A stretch of 11,145 bases of DNA from Rhodoferax sp. (GCA_020048795.1 JAIFMA010000198.1:1-11145); one strand, 5' to 3'. Positions 1 to 7,676 are shown, counted from the stretch's first letter. Notes: generated by a model not told the origin, from the sequence alone. Made by a program: numbers and translations.

Positions 1-270
1 GCTGACACCCTGGGCACCGCCGGTGGTGTCTTTGAGTGGGCGCAAGTCAAGAATGCACTCATGCGCGACCCGGCCCGGCTTTCCTTGCAGCGGTCTGCTG
101 GTGTAGAGCGTGGGGAAATGGCTGGCCAGGCGTGCGCTGACGTAGTTGGCGCTCAGGATGGCCACCTCTGTGGCGGCTTTGAGGCCATCGGCACCCATCA
201 TGCGGCAGTACATCCAGCTGATCGGCAACACCGCCGCATTGCCCAAAGGTGCCGCTGAAATGGCACCGAC

Positions 271-315
271 GGCGCAGCCCTCACCCCAGCCCGCTCTTGG
301 ACGGAGAGGGTGTGA
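271..315. repeat. REP-like palindromic unit inserted in frame in gcvP
   Basis: On the plus strand 278-315 opens with CCCTCACCCCAGCCCGCTC and closes with GGAGAGGGTGTGA. The arms CCCGCTC and GAGAGGG pair with one mismatch. This resembles the widespread CCCTCACCCCAGCCCTCTCCC family of intergenic palindromic repeats as I remember it. Read as gcvP it encodes about 15 residues (S-H-P-L-R-P-R-A-G-W-G-E-G-C-A) between the conserved PGHA and GAISAAP segments, where the family has a shorter and different loop. The reading frame is kept across it. Confidence 0.5.
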
Positions 316-526
316 AGCCGCGTGGCCGGGCAAAAACGGCACCAGGTCAGCCACCACACACACCGGGCCAACGCCCGGGCCACCGCCGCCGTGGGGAATG
401 CAGAAGGTCTTGTGCAGGTTCAGGTGACTCACATCGCCGCCAAACTCACCGGGCGCTGCCAGGCCAACCAGGGCGTTCATGTTGGCACCATCCACATACA
501 CGCGAGCGCCGTGGCTGTGTACTCGA

Positions 527-557
<31 letters not shown>

Positions 558-1255
558 GATGGCGGCCAGATTGGCACTGTGCTGCTCGCATTTGGCTTTC
601 AGGTCGGCCATGTCGACATTGCCTTGCGCGTCGCAGGCGGTCACTACCACCTTCATGCCGACCATGGTGGCGCTGGCCGGGTTGGTACCGTGCGCGCTGC
701 TGGGGATCAGGCAGATATTGCGGTGGCTTTCGCCGCGCGAGGCGTGAAACGCCCGGATCGCCAGCATGCCGGCATATTCGCCCTGGCTGCCGGCGTTGGG
801 CTGCAGGCTGATGCCGGCATAACCGGTGGCCTGGCACAGCCAGGCGCGTAATTGTTGGTCAAGTTGGGCGTAGCCGGCACGCTGGCTGGCCGGGGCAAAC
901 GGGTGAATGTGGGCAAACTCGGGCCAGGTGATGGGAATCATCTCGCTGGTGGCGTTGAGCTTCATGGTGCAACTGCCCAGCGGGATCATGCTCCGGTCCA
1001 AGGCCAGATCAAAGTCGCTCAGGCGTCGGATATAGCGCAGCATGCTGGTCTCAGAATGGTGCGTGTTGAAGACCGGGTGCGTCAGGAAGCTGCTGGTGCG
1101 CAGCAGCGCGGCCGGTAGCCATGGCACCACACTGGCTTGTAGCGCCGCCACCTGCGGCAACAACTGTCCGCCTTGGACAAAGAAGGACCAGAGCTGGGCA
1201 ATGTCGTCGCGGGTGCAGGTCTCATCGAGTGAGATGCTCAGCGTGTCTTGTGAGG

Positions 1256-1310
1256 AAAATCGCAGGTTAGCCCTTGCTGCTATTGCGCAAGCCACTATTT
1301 CTTTTGTAGC
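1256..1310 (-). repeat. Dispersed-repeat-like rare-codon island inside gcvP
   Basis: Read on the minus strand this 55-bp stretch contains the blocks GCTACAAAA, AATAG, GGCTTGCGCA, AAGGGCTA and GATTTT, with spacing like a short dispersed repeat I recall from Comamonadaceae genomes. Its codons (ATA twice, AGG, CGA, ACA, AAA) are unlike the flanking GC-rich codons. It matches the 3330-3384 stretch of gcvT at 30 of 55 positions without gaps. The encoded peptide still fits the GcvP family in length, so a chance resemblance cannot be excluded. Confidence 0.35.
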
Positions 1311-2555
1311 GACGCCAGTGTTGACGGTCACGGTATCAAAGGCACTGCTGTGGGTCAGGGTGTAGCCCATTTGCTGCAGCCCACGCGCCAGGATGGCGGT
1401 GAAACGGGCCACACGCTGGGCGATACGTGTGAGCCCGGCGGGCCCATGGTAGACCGCGTACATGCTGGCCATGACAGCTGGCAGTACCTGCGCGGTGCAA
1501 ATGTTGGAGGTGGCTTTTTCACGACGAATGTGCTGTTCGCGGGTTTGCAGTGCCAGCCGATAGGCAGGGTTGCCATGGGCATCAACACTGACACCCACCA
1601 GCCGGCCCGGCATGGAGCGCTTGAACTCATCGCGGCAGGCCATATAGGCCGCATGGGGGCCGCCGTTGCCCATGGGTATGCCAAAGCGCTGGGTGCTGCC
1701 AATGGCAATGTCGGCACCCAACTCGCCGGGTGGGGCCAGCAATGTCAGGGCCAGCAGATCAGCCGCCATGATCACGATGCCACCTTTGTCCTTGTAAGCA
1801 GCAATCCATTCGCGGTCATCGCGCACCACGCCGCTGGTGCCGGGGTATTGCAGCAGCACGGCAAAGCTGTCGTGTTTCAATGCCTCGTCGCCGCGACAGA
1901 CCTTGACGCTGAGGCCCAGCGGCTCGGCCCGGGTTTTGATGACTTCAAGCGTTTGCGGCAAGACTTCTTCATCGACAAAAAACACATTCGACTTGGACTT
2001 GCCAGCACGCAGCGCCAGCGTCATGGCTTCGGCGGCTGCGGTAGCCTCGTCGAGCATCGACGCGTTGGCCATGGGCATGGCGGTCAGGTCGGTCACCATG
2101 GTCTGAAAGTTCACCAGCGCTTCCATGCGGCCCTGGCTGATCTCGGCCTGATACGGCGTGTAAGCGGTGTACCAGGCCGGGTTTTCCAGAATGTTGCGCA
2201 GGATCACACCCGGCGTATGGGTGCCGTAATAACCCTGGCCAATGTAGCTCTTGAAGACTTGATTTTTGGCCGCAATGGCTTTGAGCTCAGTCAACGCAGC
2301 GGCCTCGGTGATGGCCGCAGGGATGTCCATGGCGCGGCTACGGGCGATGCTTGGCGGCACGATCTCATTCATCAGCGCCTGGCGCGAGGCGGCACCCACG
2401 GCCTGGAGCATCACAGCCTCGTCGGCCGCGCTGACACCGATGTGGCGGGCGATGAATTCAGACCGGTTCTCAAGATCGGACAGGATTGGGGTATTTGGCA
2501 TGGTCATGGCAGGTTCAATCAGGCATAGGCACAGGTTTGCGGCAAGACCGGACGC

Positions 2556-2930
2556 TCAGTGCGCGTCGGCGGCAAAGGCGGTGTAGCTGGTTTCGTCCAT
2601 CATGACATCCAGCTCGGCAGGGTTGGCCAGTGTCATCTTGAAGAACCAGCCAGCGCCAAGAGGGTCCGAGTTGGCCAGTGACGGGTCGGCGCGCAGGGCT
2701 TCGTTGACCTCGGTCACTTCGCCGTTGGCGGGCATGTATACGTCGGCTGCGGCTTTGACCGATTCGACCACGGCAGCAGCGTCTTTGGCGGCATAGGTTT
2801 TGCCAACCTCGGGCAGGTCGACAAACACCACGTCACCGAGTGCGTCTTGCGCGTGGTGGGTGATGCCAACGGTGGCGGTGTTGCCGTCGATGTTGATCCA
2901 TTCGTGGTCAGGGGTGTATTTGAGGGTCAT
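2556..2930 (-). CDS. gcvH: Glycine cleavage system H protein
   Basis: The 124-residue lipoyl carrier of the glycine cleavage system shuttles the aminomethyl intermediate from GcvP to GcvT, with dihydrolipoamide dehydrogenase reoxidising it. The whole protein is a family match: it opens with a KYTPDHEWI motif typical of GcvH, and the lipoylated lysine is K59 in ESVKAAADVYMP. The usual family length is 125-130, so the gene is complete. The start ATG at 2930 has a GGAG ribosome binding site six bases upstream. The gene lies 145 nt after gcvT and 48 nt before gcvP on the same strand, so it is probably expressed from the riboswitch-controlled promoter upstream of gcvT. The intact H protein beside a broken gcvP is notable, as H protein also serves in lipoate transfer in some organisms. 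Confidence 0.96.
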   Translation of the reverse strand: MTLKYTPDHEWINIDGNTATVGITHHAQDALGDVVFVDLPEVGKTYAAKDAAAVVESVKAAADVYMPANGEVTEVNEALRADPSLANSDPLGAGWFFKMTLANPAELDVMMDETSYTAFAADAH

Positions 2931-2991
2931 GGTGGTCTCCAGAAGATAGGGTGGGGCTGAAAAAAGTGAGAGGGCATCAGGGGTACATCGA

Positions 2992-3018
2992 TTGACCTGC
3001 AGGAAAACGCCAGGTCAA
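2992..3018. other. Inverted repeat in the gcvT-gcvH spacer
   Basis: TTGACCTG at 2992-2999 and CAGGTCAA at 3011-3018 form perfect 8-bp arms around an 11-nt loop. No T-run follows on the minus strand, so it is not a typical intrinsic terminator. It could be an mRNA processing or stabilising hairpin within the operon, or a protein site. A smaller hairpin TGAAA-CAGC-TTTCA lies beside it at 3021-3034. Confidence 0.4.
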
Positions 3019-3075
3019 CGTGAAACAGCTTTCATGCCAGGGCGTGGTCAGTGACTGTGAAAGTTAGCCCAGTTG

Positions 3076-4209
3076 TTAACCGCGGAAATAGTTGGTTGGC
3101 ACAAACGGCATGGCCACCACTTGCATGGGCACCGTCTTGCCGCGCACCAAGGCGTTGATCTTGGTGCCCAGCGCGGCAAATTCGGGCAGTACATAGGCCA
3201 TGGCAATGGGCTGATCGATGCTGGGGCCCAGCAAGCCGCTGGTCACTTCGCCCAGGCGCAGGCCGTTGGCATCTTGCAGCTCGGTGTGCTCGCGTACCGG
3301 TACCCGCTGCAAAGCCATGAGTCCAACACGTTTTCGGGCTGTAGCCCCCGCTCCACCTGCGAGTTGCGCTAGTATTTTTGAAGCGCCCGGAAACCCTCCG
3401 GCGCGCGCACCGCCGGCGCGGCGCACCTTTTGCATGGCCCAGTTCAAGCCGGCTTCGACCGGGGTGGTGCTGGCATCGATGTCATTGCCGTATAGCGGCA
3501 AACCGGCTTCCAGGCGAAGTGAATTGCGCGCGCCCAGGCCAATCGGCTTGACTTCAGGCTGTGCCAGCAGGGCGTTGGCCAGTGCCAACGCCTGCGAGAC
3601 GTGCACCGAAATCTCAAAGCCGTCTTCTCCGGTGTAGCCGCTGCGGGTCAGAAACACCTCGATGGCTTGGTCTGCCGCCTGCACCATGAAGGTGCCGCCG
3701 GTCATGAACACCAGTTTTTCAACACCCGGGGCCAGGCGCGACAGGGCATTGACGGCAAGTGGTCCTTGCAACGCCAGCAAGGCACGTTCAGGCATCGGAA
3801 TGACCTGGCAACGGGTGCCAATCCTGGCCTGGATGTGGGCCATGTCAGCCACCTTGCAGGCCCCGTTGACGATGACAAACAGGTCGCCGCCATGGGCATA
3901 GTCACGGTTGACAAACATCAGGTCATCGATGATGCCACCCTCGTCGTTGAGCAGCAGGCCGTAGCGCTGTTTGCCAACGGGCAGGTCGATCACATCTACC
4001 GGCAACAGCGTCTCAAGCGCGGCAGCAGCATCCGGGCCGACCAAGCGCAACTGCCCCATGTGCGAGACATCAAACAGACCGGCTGCACTGCGGGTGTGTT
4101 TGTGTTCGGCCATCAGGCCATCCGGGTATTGCACCGGCATGCTGTAGCCGGCAAACGGCACCATGCGCGCACCAAGCGCCACATGCAGGTCATTGAGGGG
4201 AACGTTCAA
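3076..4209 (-). CDS. gcvT: Glycine cleavage system T protein (aminomethyltransferase)
   Basis: GcvT transfers the methylene group from aminomethyl-lipoyl GcvH to tetrahydrofolate, releasing ammonia. The product is about 377 residues, normal for the family. Family signatures include RMVPFAGYSMPVQY (residues 15-28), FDVSHMGQ (46-53), GGIIDDL (91-97, holding the conserved catalytic-type Asp), GYTGEDGFE in the middle, and the C-terminal GEVTSGLLGPSIDQPIAM. It is first in the operon, about 30 nt after the end of the second glycine aptamer. The start is uncertain. The only start codon in frame near the expected N-terminus is TTG at 4209, without a ribosome binding site. An ATG at 4234 preceded by GGGGG lies in another frame and would need a one-base deletion, for instance in the TTTT run near 4209, to enter gcvT. 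Residues encoded by 3330-3384 use unusually AT-rich codons. Confidence 0.93.
   Translation of the reverse strand: MNVPLNDLHVALGARMVPFAGYSMPVQYPDGLMAEHKHTRSAAGLFDVSHMGQLRLVGPDAAAALETLLPVDVIDLPVGKQRYGLLLNDEGGIIDDLMFVNRDYAHGGDLFVIVNGACKVADMAHIQARIGTRCQVIPMPERALLALQGPLAVNALSRLAPGVEKLVFMTGGTFMVQAADQAIEVFLTRSGYTGEDGFEISVHVSQALALANALLAQPEVKPIGLGARNSLRLEAGLPLYGNDIDASTTPVEAGLNWAMQKVRRAGGARAGGFPGASKILAQLAGGAGATARKRVGLMALQRVPVREHTELQDANGLRLGEVTSGLLGPSIDQPIAMAYVLPEFAALGTKINALVRGKTVPMQVVAMPFVPTNYFRG
3330..3384 (-). repeat. Dispersed-repeat-like rare-codon island inside gcvT
   Basis: On the minus strand this stretch contains GCTTCAAAAATACTAGC, then GGGGGCTA and CCCGAAAA. It has the same length, start codon phase and block spacing as the 1256-1310 island in gcvP. 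Codons include TCA, AAA, ATA, CTA, GGA, ACA and CGA, while its neighbours use GC-rich synonyms. The encoded residues (ASKILAQL and following) still fit the family, with about one extra residue. Recognition as a dispersed repeat rests on memory, not on alignment. Confidence 0.35.
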
Positions 4210-4239
4210 AAGTACAACACGGCGTTGTGACCATGGGCT

Positions 4240-4495
4240 GCCCCCGCTGTCCGCTTTACCTGAGAGATTCGCCGGGTCTGGATGCCTGCAAAAGCGGCCA
4301 AGACTGCGGTTTGCTCCTTCGGTGGGCTGCCAACCGCTGTGCGCGCAAGCTGCCTCTCTCCAGTGGGGATACGTTGCCAGACTGGGTGATCCGAAAACGT
4401 TTGTCAGTCCTTTTTGCCTGAGCGTTCAAACTGCTGCAATCAGCAACTCTGCGCCTTCGGCGTTCTTCGCGTGGAAGACTCTCTCCTGACCGGCA
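4240..4495 (-). promoter_or_regulatory. Tandem glycine riboswitch upstream of gcvT
   Basis: On the minus strand two glycine aptamers lie in series. Aptamer I (about 4490 to 4403) has GGAGAGAG, then GCCGAAGGCGCA (4461-4450), then CTCAGGCAAAAAGGAC. Aptamer II (about 4368 to 4240) has GGAGAGAGGC, then CACCGAAGGAGCAAACCGC, then CTCTCAGGTAAAGCGGACAG. These are the conserved parts of the known gcvT (glycine) riboswitch class: GGAGAG stem, CCGAAGG loop and CTCAGG-AAA-GGAC end. The linker is short. The gene expected under control, gcvT, starts about 30 nt downstream, so control of translation start or of early elongation is likely. In this family glycine usually turns the operon on; no clear terminator was seen between aptamer II and gcvT. 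Confidence 0.95.
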
Positions 4496-4827
4496 AATTC
4501 TACCTGCTCGGATTGGATGCTTCACCTGGGCCCGTCACGGCGGCATATTTTTACGCCGTGGGCCGGTAGTAAAGCGGCGTTTTCGTCGTGAACGATGCCC
4601 AAAGACGGCTTTTGTGTTCTGCTTTGCACCTTGAATGTGCAGCCGGATGCCTGGCAGTGCCGGCAGTAATGAAGGTCGGCCGCCGATACTTTTTCGCATT
4701 GAATCGGGCCTCATTGCCCTGCTTGCTAACGCCTGTCATCGGCCGCGCAGTCCAACAAGGTTTGTCTTGCGCGTTGGGTGTGGTGTGTCTTCATCAGCAT
4801 TGCAGCGCACAAGCTAAACACTATTCG
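4496..4827. other. Gene-poor spacer with candidate gcv promoter
   Basis: I see no convincing gene here; open frames of about 60-110 codons are present but resemble nothing I recognise. On the minus strand a weak promoter candidate reads TTTACT (4573-4568), 17 bases, then AAATAT (4550-4545), which would start transcription near 4538, some 45 nt before the riboswitch. The -10 candidate lies in the spacer of an inverted repeat, CACGGCG (4536-4542) and CGCCGTG (4554-4560). The rest, 4600-4827, shows no structure I can name. Confidence 0.35.
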
Positions 4828-5316
4828 TTAGGCCGTTTTGGCTTCAATCAAGGCGCGAATGATGTCGATAACTTCATAGGCTTTAGTCTCATCTATGTTC
4901 TGCCCTTCAATCACAGAGCGCTTAAATGAAAAGCCACCGATCCAACCGGAATTTTCCACAACACCCACAGTCAGTTGTTTATTCAGGAAATAGTACAAAG
5001 GACCAACGACCAGACCCAAAAAGAAAATGGGAGACAGCAATACACCAAGGGTTAGGGCCATTTGCCATGGTTTGACATATCCGTAATAGGTCGAACAAAC
5101 CGACCGCATGGGAATGACACGTTTTTGTTTTCCGGAAAGAGAGCCTGCGGTGAATACGATCAGGTTTTCCTTGATCTCAATTTCAGTTGTTGGATCAATC
5201 CCGATCACTGACAACATCCAGGCAAACAACCCAGCTTCTCTGCCAACCAAATGCACATAATTTCCGGCTTGGTCTGCTGTTCTGCTGGCGTACCATTTTT
5301 TAATTACGAGAGCCAC
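4828..5316 (-). CDS. Hypothetical membrane-associated protein, 162 residues
   Basis: I do not recognise a named family, though the opening KKWYASRTAD-AGNYVHLVGREAGL and the motif IPMRSVCSTYYGYVKPW have the look of a conserved proteobacterial family of unknown function. Residues 85-111 form a long hydrophobic, probably membrane-spanning stretch; residues 1-80 are soluble in character and rich in beta-type sequence. The C-terminus (about 141-162) is charged and probably helical. The start is GTG at 5316 with an AGGAAGG ribosome binding site about 9 bases upstream. It lies 82 nt downstream of the DUF4282 gene on the same strand and may be cotranscribed. Base composition is clearly more AT-rich than in the flanking metabolic genes, which may mark a separate origin. 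The stop codon is embedded in GCCTAAC. Confidence 0.7.
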   Translation of the reverse strand: MALVIKKWYASRTADQAGNYVHLVGREAGLFAWMLSVIGIDPTTEIEIKENLIVFTAGSLSGKQKRVIPMRSVCSTYYGYVKPWQMALTLGVLLSPIFFLGLVVGPLYYFLNKQLTVGVVENSGWIGGFSFKRSVIEGQNIDETKAYEVIDIIRALIEAKTA

Positions 5317-5398
5317 TGTGATTTTCCTTCCTGAGAGTTATTAATAGTTGCTACGGTGAAAGATGTTGATCACCAACGGTTGTGTTAGGCAATGAGGC

Positions 5399-5650
5399 TT
5401 ATTTGTGACGTATTTCTTGTAGTGCCTCGTTCATTTTGAACAGAACAATCAAGAGTTCACACCATATTCTTGCAGCAAGGGCACCACCAATGGCATAAAT
5501 TATGCCCATAAAAAATTTGCCAATTGAAAATCCACCAAATCCGAACATTGAACTCACACCACCAATGACTGCTGCAAAAAGTAATAGCCAATAAACAAAT
5601 GTAATGATTTTCGGGGTCAGCATGTTTTCGAAGAACAACACATCTTTCAT
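5399..5650 (-). CDS. DUF4282 domain small membrane protein
   Basis: An 83-residue protein that opens with MKDVLFFENMLTPKIITFVYW and ends with ARIWCELLIVLFKMNEALQEIR. This is the pattern of the DUF4282 family, small membrane proteins of unknown function. Two hydrophobic segments, about residues 15-35 and 44-71, should span the inner membrane. The ATG at 5650 is chosen over a longer frame beginning at 5812: it has an AGGA box 9 bases upstream, and the family begins at this MKD-like sequence, while the upstream extension has no membrane or family character. It shares the AT-rich composition of the next gene downstream and probably forms a two-gene unit with it. Confidence 0.85.
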   Translation of the reverse strand: MKDVLFFENMLTPKIITFVYWLLLFAAVIGGVSSMFGFGGFSIGKFFMGIIYAIGGALAARIWCELLIVLFKMNEALQEIRHK

Positions 5651-5924
5651 GTCAATATTTCCTAAAAAGTTTGAGATGGGTGAGGGCGCATCAGATGATG
5701 CCTGATCTATATAAGGTGACCCTTGTGTCGCCCTACCGGTCGATTGTCGTTCTAAATGGGTCAAGCGAAACCCGTGCCAAGCAGCTAAAGGCACTCGGTA
5801 GCCTGGTGCCATGTGAATGACCGAAACCTGCCCTAAAACCGGACGCTGGAATGTCTGGGCATCCGCGCGCCGACAGGCTATCTACGATTGCCTTGGCCGG
5901 CAGCATCGCAATATCTGGGGCTGC
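5651..5924. other. Gene-poor spacer upstream of the DUF4282 gene
   Basis: I see no gene here. The stretch should contain the promoter of the DUF4282 gene, but I cannot name a good -35/-10 pair. A perfect 14-bp palindrome GCATCAGATGATGC lies at 5688-5701, about 38 nt upstream of the start codon, and could be an operator or a chance palindrome. Confidence 0.4.
5688..5701. promoter_or_regulatory. Perfect 14-bp palindrome upstream of DUF4282 gene
   Basis: GCATCAGATGATGC reads the same on both strands. It sits in the leader or promoter region of the DUF4282 gene. No regulator in the window can be tied to it. Confidence 0.25.
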
Positions 5925-5950
5925 AAAAAAAGCCCATCGGGAGATGGGCT
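5925..5950 (-). terminator. Intrinsic terminator after ETF-QO gene
   Basis: On the minus strand AGCCCATC (5950-5943), loop TCCC, GATGGGCT (5938-5931) is followed directly by a run of T (5931-5925). The 8-bp stem begins 8 nt past the ETF-QO stop codon, so it ends that transcript. Confidence 0.92.
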
Positions 5951-5958
5951 GGTGCACT

Positions 5959-7650
5959 TTACATGATTGAATAATTCGGCCCGCCACCGCCCTCAGGGGT
6001 CACCCACACGATGTTCTGCGTTGGGTCCTTGATGTCGCAGGTTTTGCAATGCACGCAGTTGGCTGCGTTGATCTGTAGCCGGTCTGTGTTGTCTGTGTTC
6101 TTGACGAACTCGTACACGCCTGCCGGGCAGTAACGGGCCTCGGGTCCGGCGTATTTGGCCAGATTGATCTTGACGGGCACTGACGCATCCTTCAGGGTCA
6201 AGTGTGCCGGCTGGTTCTCTTCATGGGCCGCGCTGCTGATGAACACGCTACTCAAGCGGTCAAACGTCAGCTTGCCATCGGGTTTGGGATAGTCAATGGG
6301 TTGGCATTCAGACGCAGGCTTGAGGTATTCATGATCAGGCTTGCTGCGGCGAATTGTCCAGGGCATGGCACCATTCAGGCTGAATTGCTCAAACCCGTTC
6401 ATCAGGGTGCCGACCCGCAGGCCGTATTTGAACCAGGCCTTGAAGTTGCGCGACTTGTTGAGTTCGGTGTAGAGCCAGCTGGCCTCGAAGCTTTCAGGGT
6501 AGGCGCTGAGTTCATCCTGCGCCCGGCCGGCTGTCACCGCTTCAAAGGCGGCCTCGGCGGCCAGCATGCCCGATTTGATTGCCGCGTGTGTGCCCTTGAT
6601 GCGGCTGACGTTCAGGAAGCCCGCATCGCAGCCCACCAGCGCGCCACCCGGAAACACCGTTTTTGGCAAGGACAAAAGGCCTCCGGCGGTGATGGCACGG
6701 GCACCGTATGCTATTCTTTTTGCGGTCACTTCACCTTTCGAATTTTCCAGGTACCAGCGGATGTTGGGGTGGGTCTTCCAGCGCTGGAATTCCTCAAACG
6801 GGCTCAGGTAGGGGTTTTGATAGTTCAGGCCAGTGATGAAGCCCATGGCTATTTTGTTGCCTTCCATGTGGTACAGGAAGGAGCCGCCATAGGTCTTGTC
6901 GTCCATCGGCCAGCCGGCAGTGTGCAGCACCAGGCCGGGTTCGTGGCGCGCCGGGTCGACTTCCCACAATTCCTTGATGCCGATGGCGTAGCTCTGCGGG
7001 TCGCAGCCCTCGTCCAGTTTGTACCTGGCGATGACTTGTTTGCCCAGGTGGCCGCGTGAGCCTTCGGCAAAGATGGTGTATTTGCCCAGCAGTTCCATGC
7101 CAAGCTGGAAGTTGGCACCGGGCTCACCGCTTTTCTCGACACCCATGTTGCCGGTGGCCACCCCGGTGACGTGGCCGACTTCGTTGTAAAGAACTTCGGC
7201 GGCGGCAAAGCCGGGGAAGATTTCCACCCCCAGGCTTTCAGCCTGGGTGGCCAGCCAGCGTGTCAGTGCCCCCAGGCTGATGATGTAGTTGCCGTGGTTC
7301 TGGCTGCACTGGGGCAGGAACATATTGGGGGTGCGGTAGCCGGTGGCTTCACTGAGGAACAGCATGGCTTCACCCGTGACCGGTTGGTTCAGGGGTGCCC
7401 CCATGGCTTTCCAGTCGGGGAACAACTCGGTCAGCGATTGGGGGTCGAGTACGGCACCCGACAGGATATGGGCACCGGGCTCGGAGCCTTTTTCAAGCAC
7501 CACGACCGAAACCTCCTTGCCTTTTTCGGCGGCGAGTTGTTTCAGACGGATGGCGGTGGCCAGGCCGGCCGGACCACCGCCGACCACGACCACGTCGTAT
7601 TCCATGGATTCACGGGGACCAAATTGGGCCAGGATTTCATCGTTTGTCAT
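5959..7650 (-). CDS. Electron transfer flavoprotein-ubiquinone oxidoreductase
   Basis: This inner-membrane-bound enzyme takes electrons from reduced ETF, which collects them from acyl-CoA and other dehydrogenases, and passes them to ubiquinone. The 563-residue product has an N-terminal FAD-binding VVVGGGPAG (about residues 21-29), EKGSEPGAHILSGAV, the central GGALVGCDAGFLN, and a C-terminal 4Fe-4S domain with cysteines 508, 532, 535 and 538 in YCPAGVYEF and NCVHCKTCDIKDP. All cofactor ligands seem present and the length is normal. I chose ATG 7650 because MTNDEILAQFG followed by MEYDVVVVGGG is family-like; a frame extending to 7725 adds residues unlike the family. No strong ribosome binding site is visible. 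It is transcribed alone, divergently from the dehydrogenase gene, and ends in an intrinsic terminator. The ETF subunits are not in the window. Confidence 0.96.
   Translation of the reverse strand: MTNDEILAQFGPRESMEYDVVVVGGGPAGLATAIRLKQLAAEKGKEVSVVVLEKGSEPGAHILSGAVLDPQSLTELFPDWKAMGAPLNQPVTGEAMLFLSEATGYRTPNMFLPQCSQNHGNYIISLGALTRWLATQAESLGVEIFPGFAAAEVLYNEVGHVTGVATGNMGVEKSGEPGANFQLGMELLGKYTIFAEGSRGHLGKQVIARYKLDEGCDPQSYAIGIKELWEVDPARHEPGLVLHTAGWPMDDKTYGGSFLYHMEGNKIAMGFITGLNYQNPYLSPFEEFQRWKTHPNIRWYLENSKGEVTAKRIAYGARAITAGGLLSLPKTVFPGGALVGCDAGFLNVSRIKGTHAAIKSGMLAAEAAFEAVTAGRAQDELSAYPESFEASWLYTELNKSRNFKAWFKYGLRVGTLMNGFEQFSLNGAMPWTIRRSKPDHEYLKPASECQPIDYPKPDGKLTFDRLSSVFISSAAHEENQPAHLTLKDASVPVKINLAKYAGPEARYCPAGVYEFVKNTDNTDRLQINAANCVHCKTCDIKDPTQNIVWVTPEGGGGPNYSIM
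6674..6725 (-). repeat. Possible dispersed-repeat-like island inside ETF-QO gene
   Basis: On the minus strand GCAAAAAGAATAGC is followed 26 bases later by GAGGCCTTTTG, a spacing similar to that of the islands in gcvP and gcvT. Codons AGA, ATA, GGA and CTT are unusual for the gene. The protein here is well conserved, so this may be chance. Confidence 0.15.
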
Positions 7651-7676
7651 GGTGTATCTCGCTTGATAATGGGACA

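Noticed and set aside
1350..2528. Long plus-strand open frame of 392 codons opposite gcvP
   Set aside because: It lies wholly antisense to a clear GcvP match, has no family resemblance, and is the usual shadow frame of a GC-rich gene.
4588..4929. Plus-strand frame of 113 codons in the spacer beside the riboswitch
   Set aside because: No ribosome binding site, no recognisable motif, and it overlaps the end of the 162-residue minus-strand gene.
5399..5812. Longer 137-residue version of the DUF4282 protein
   Set aside because: The added N-terminal 54 residues are unlike the family, while ATG 5650 has a good ribosome binding site and a family-like start.
6202..7059. Plus-strand frame of 285 codons opposite the ETF-QO gene
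   Set aside because: Antisense to a complete, family-typical ETF-QO; its composition is that of a mirror frame and no domain is visible.
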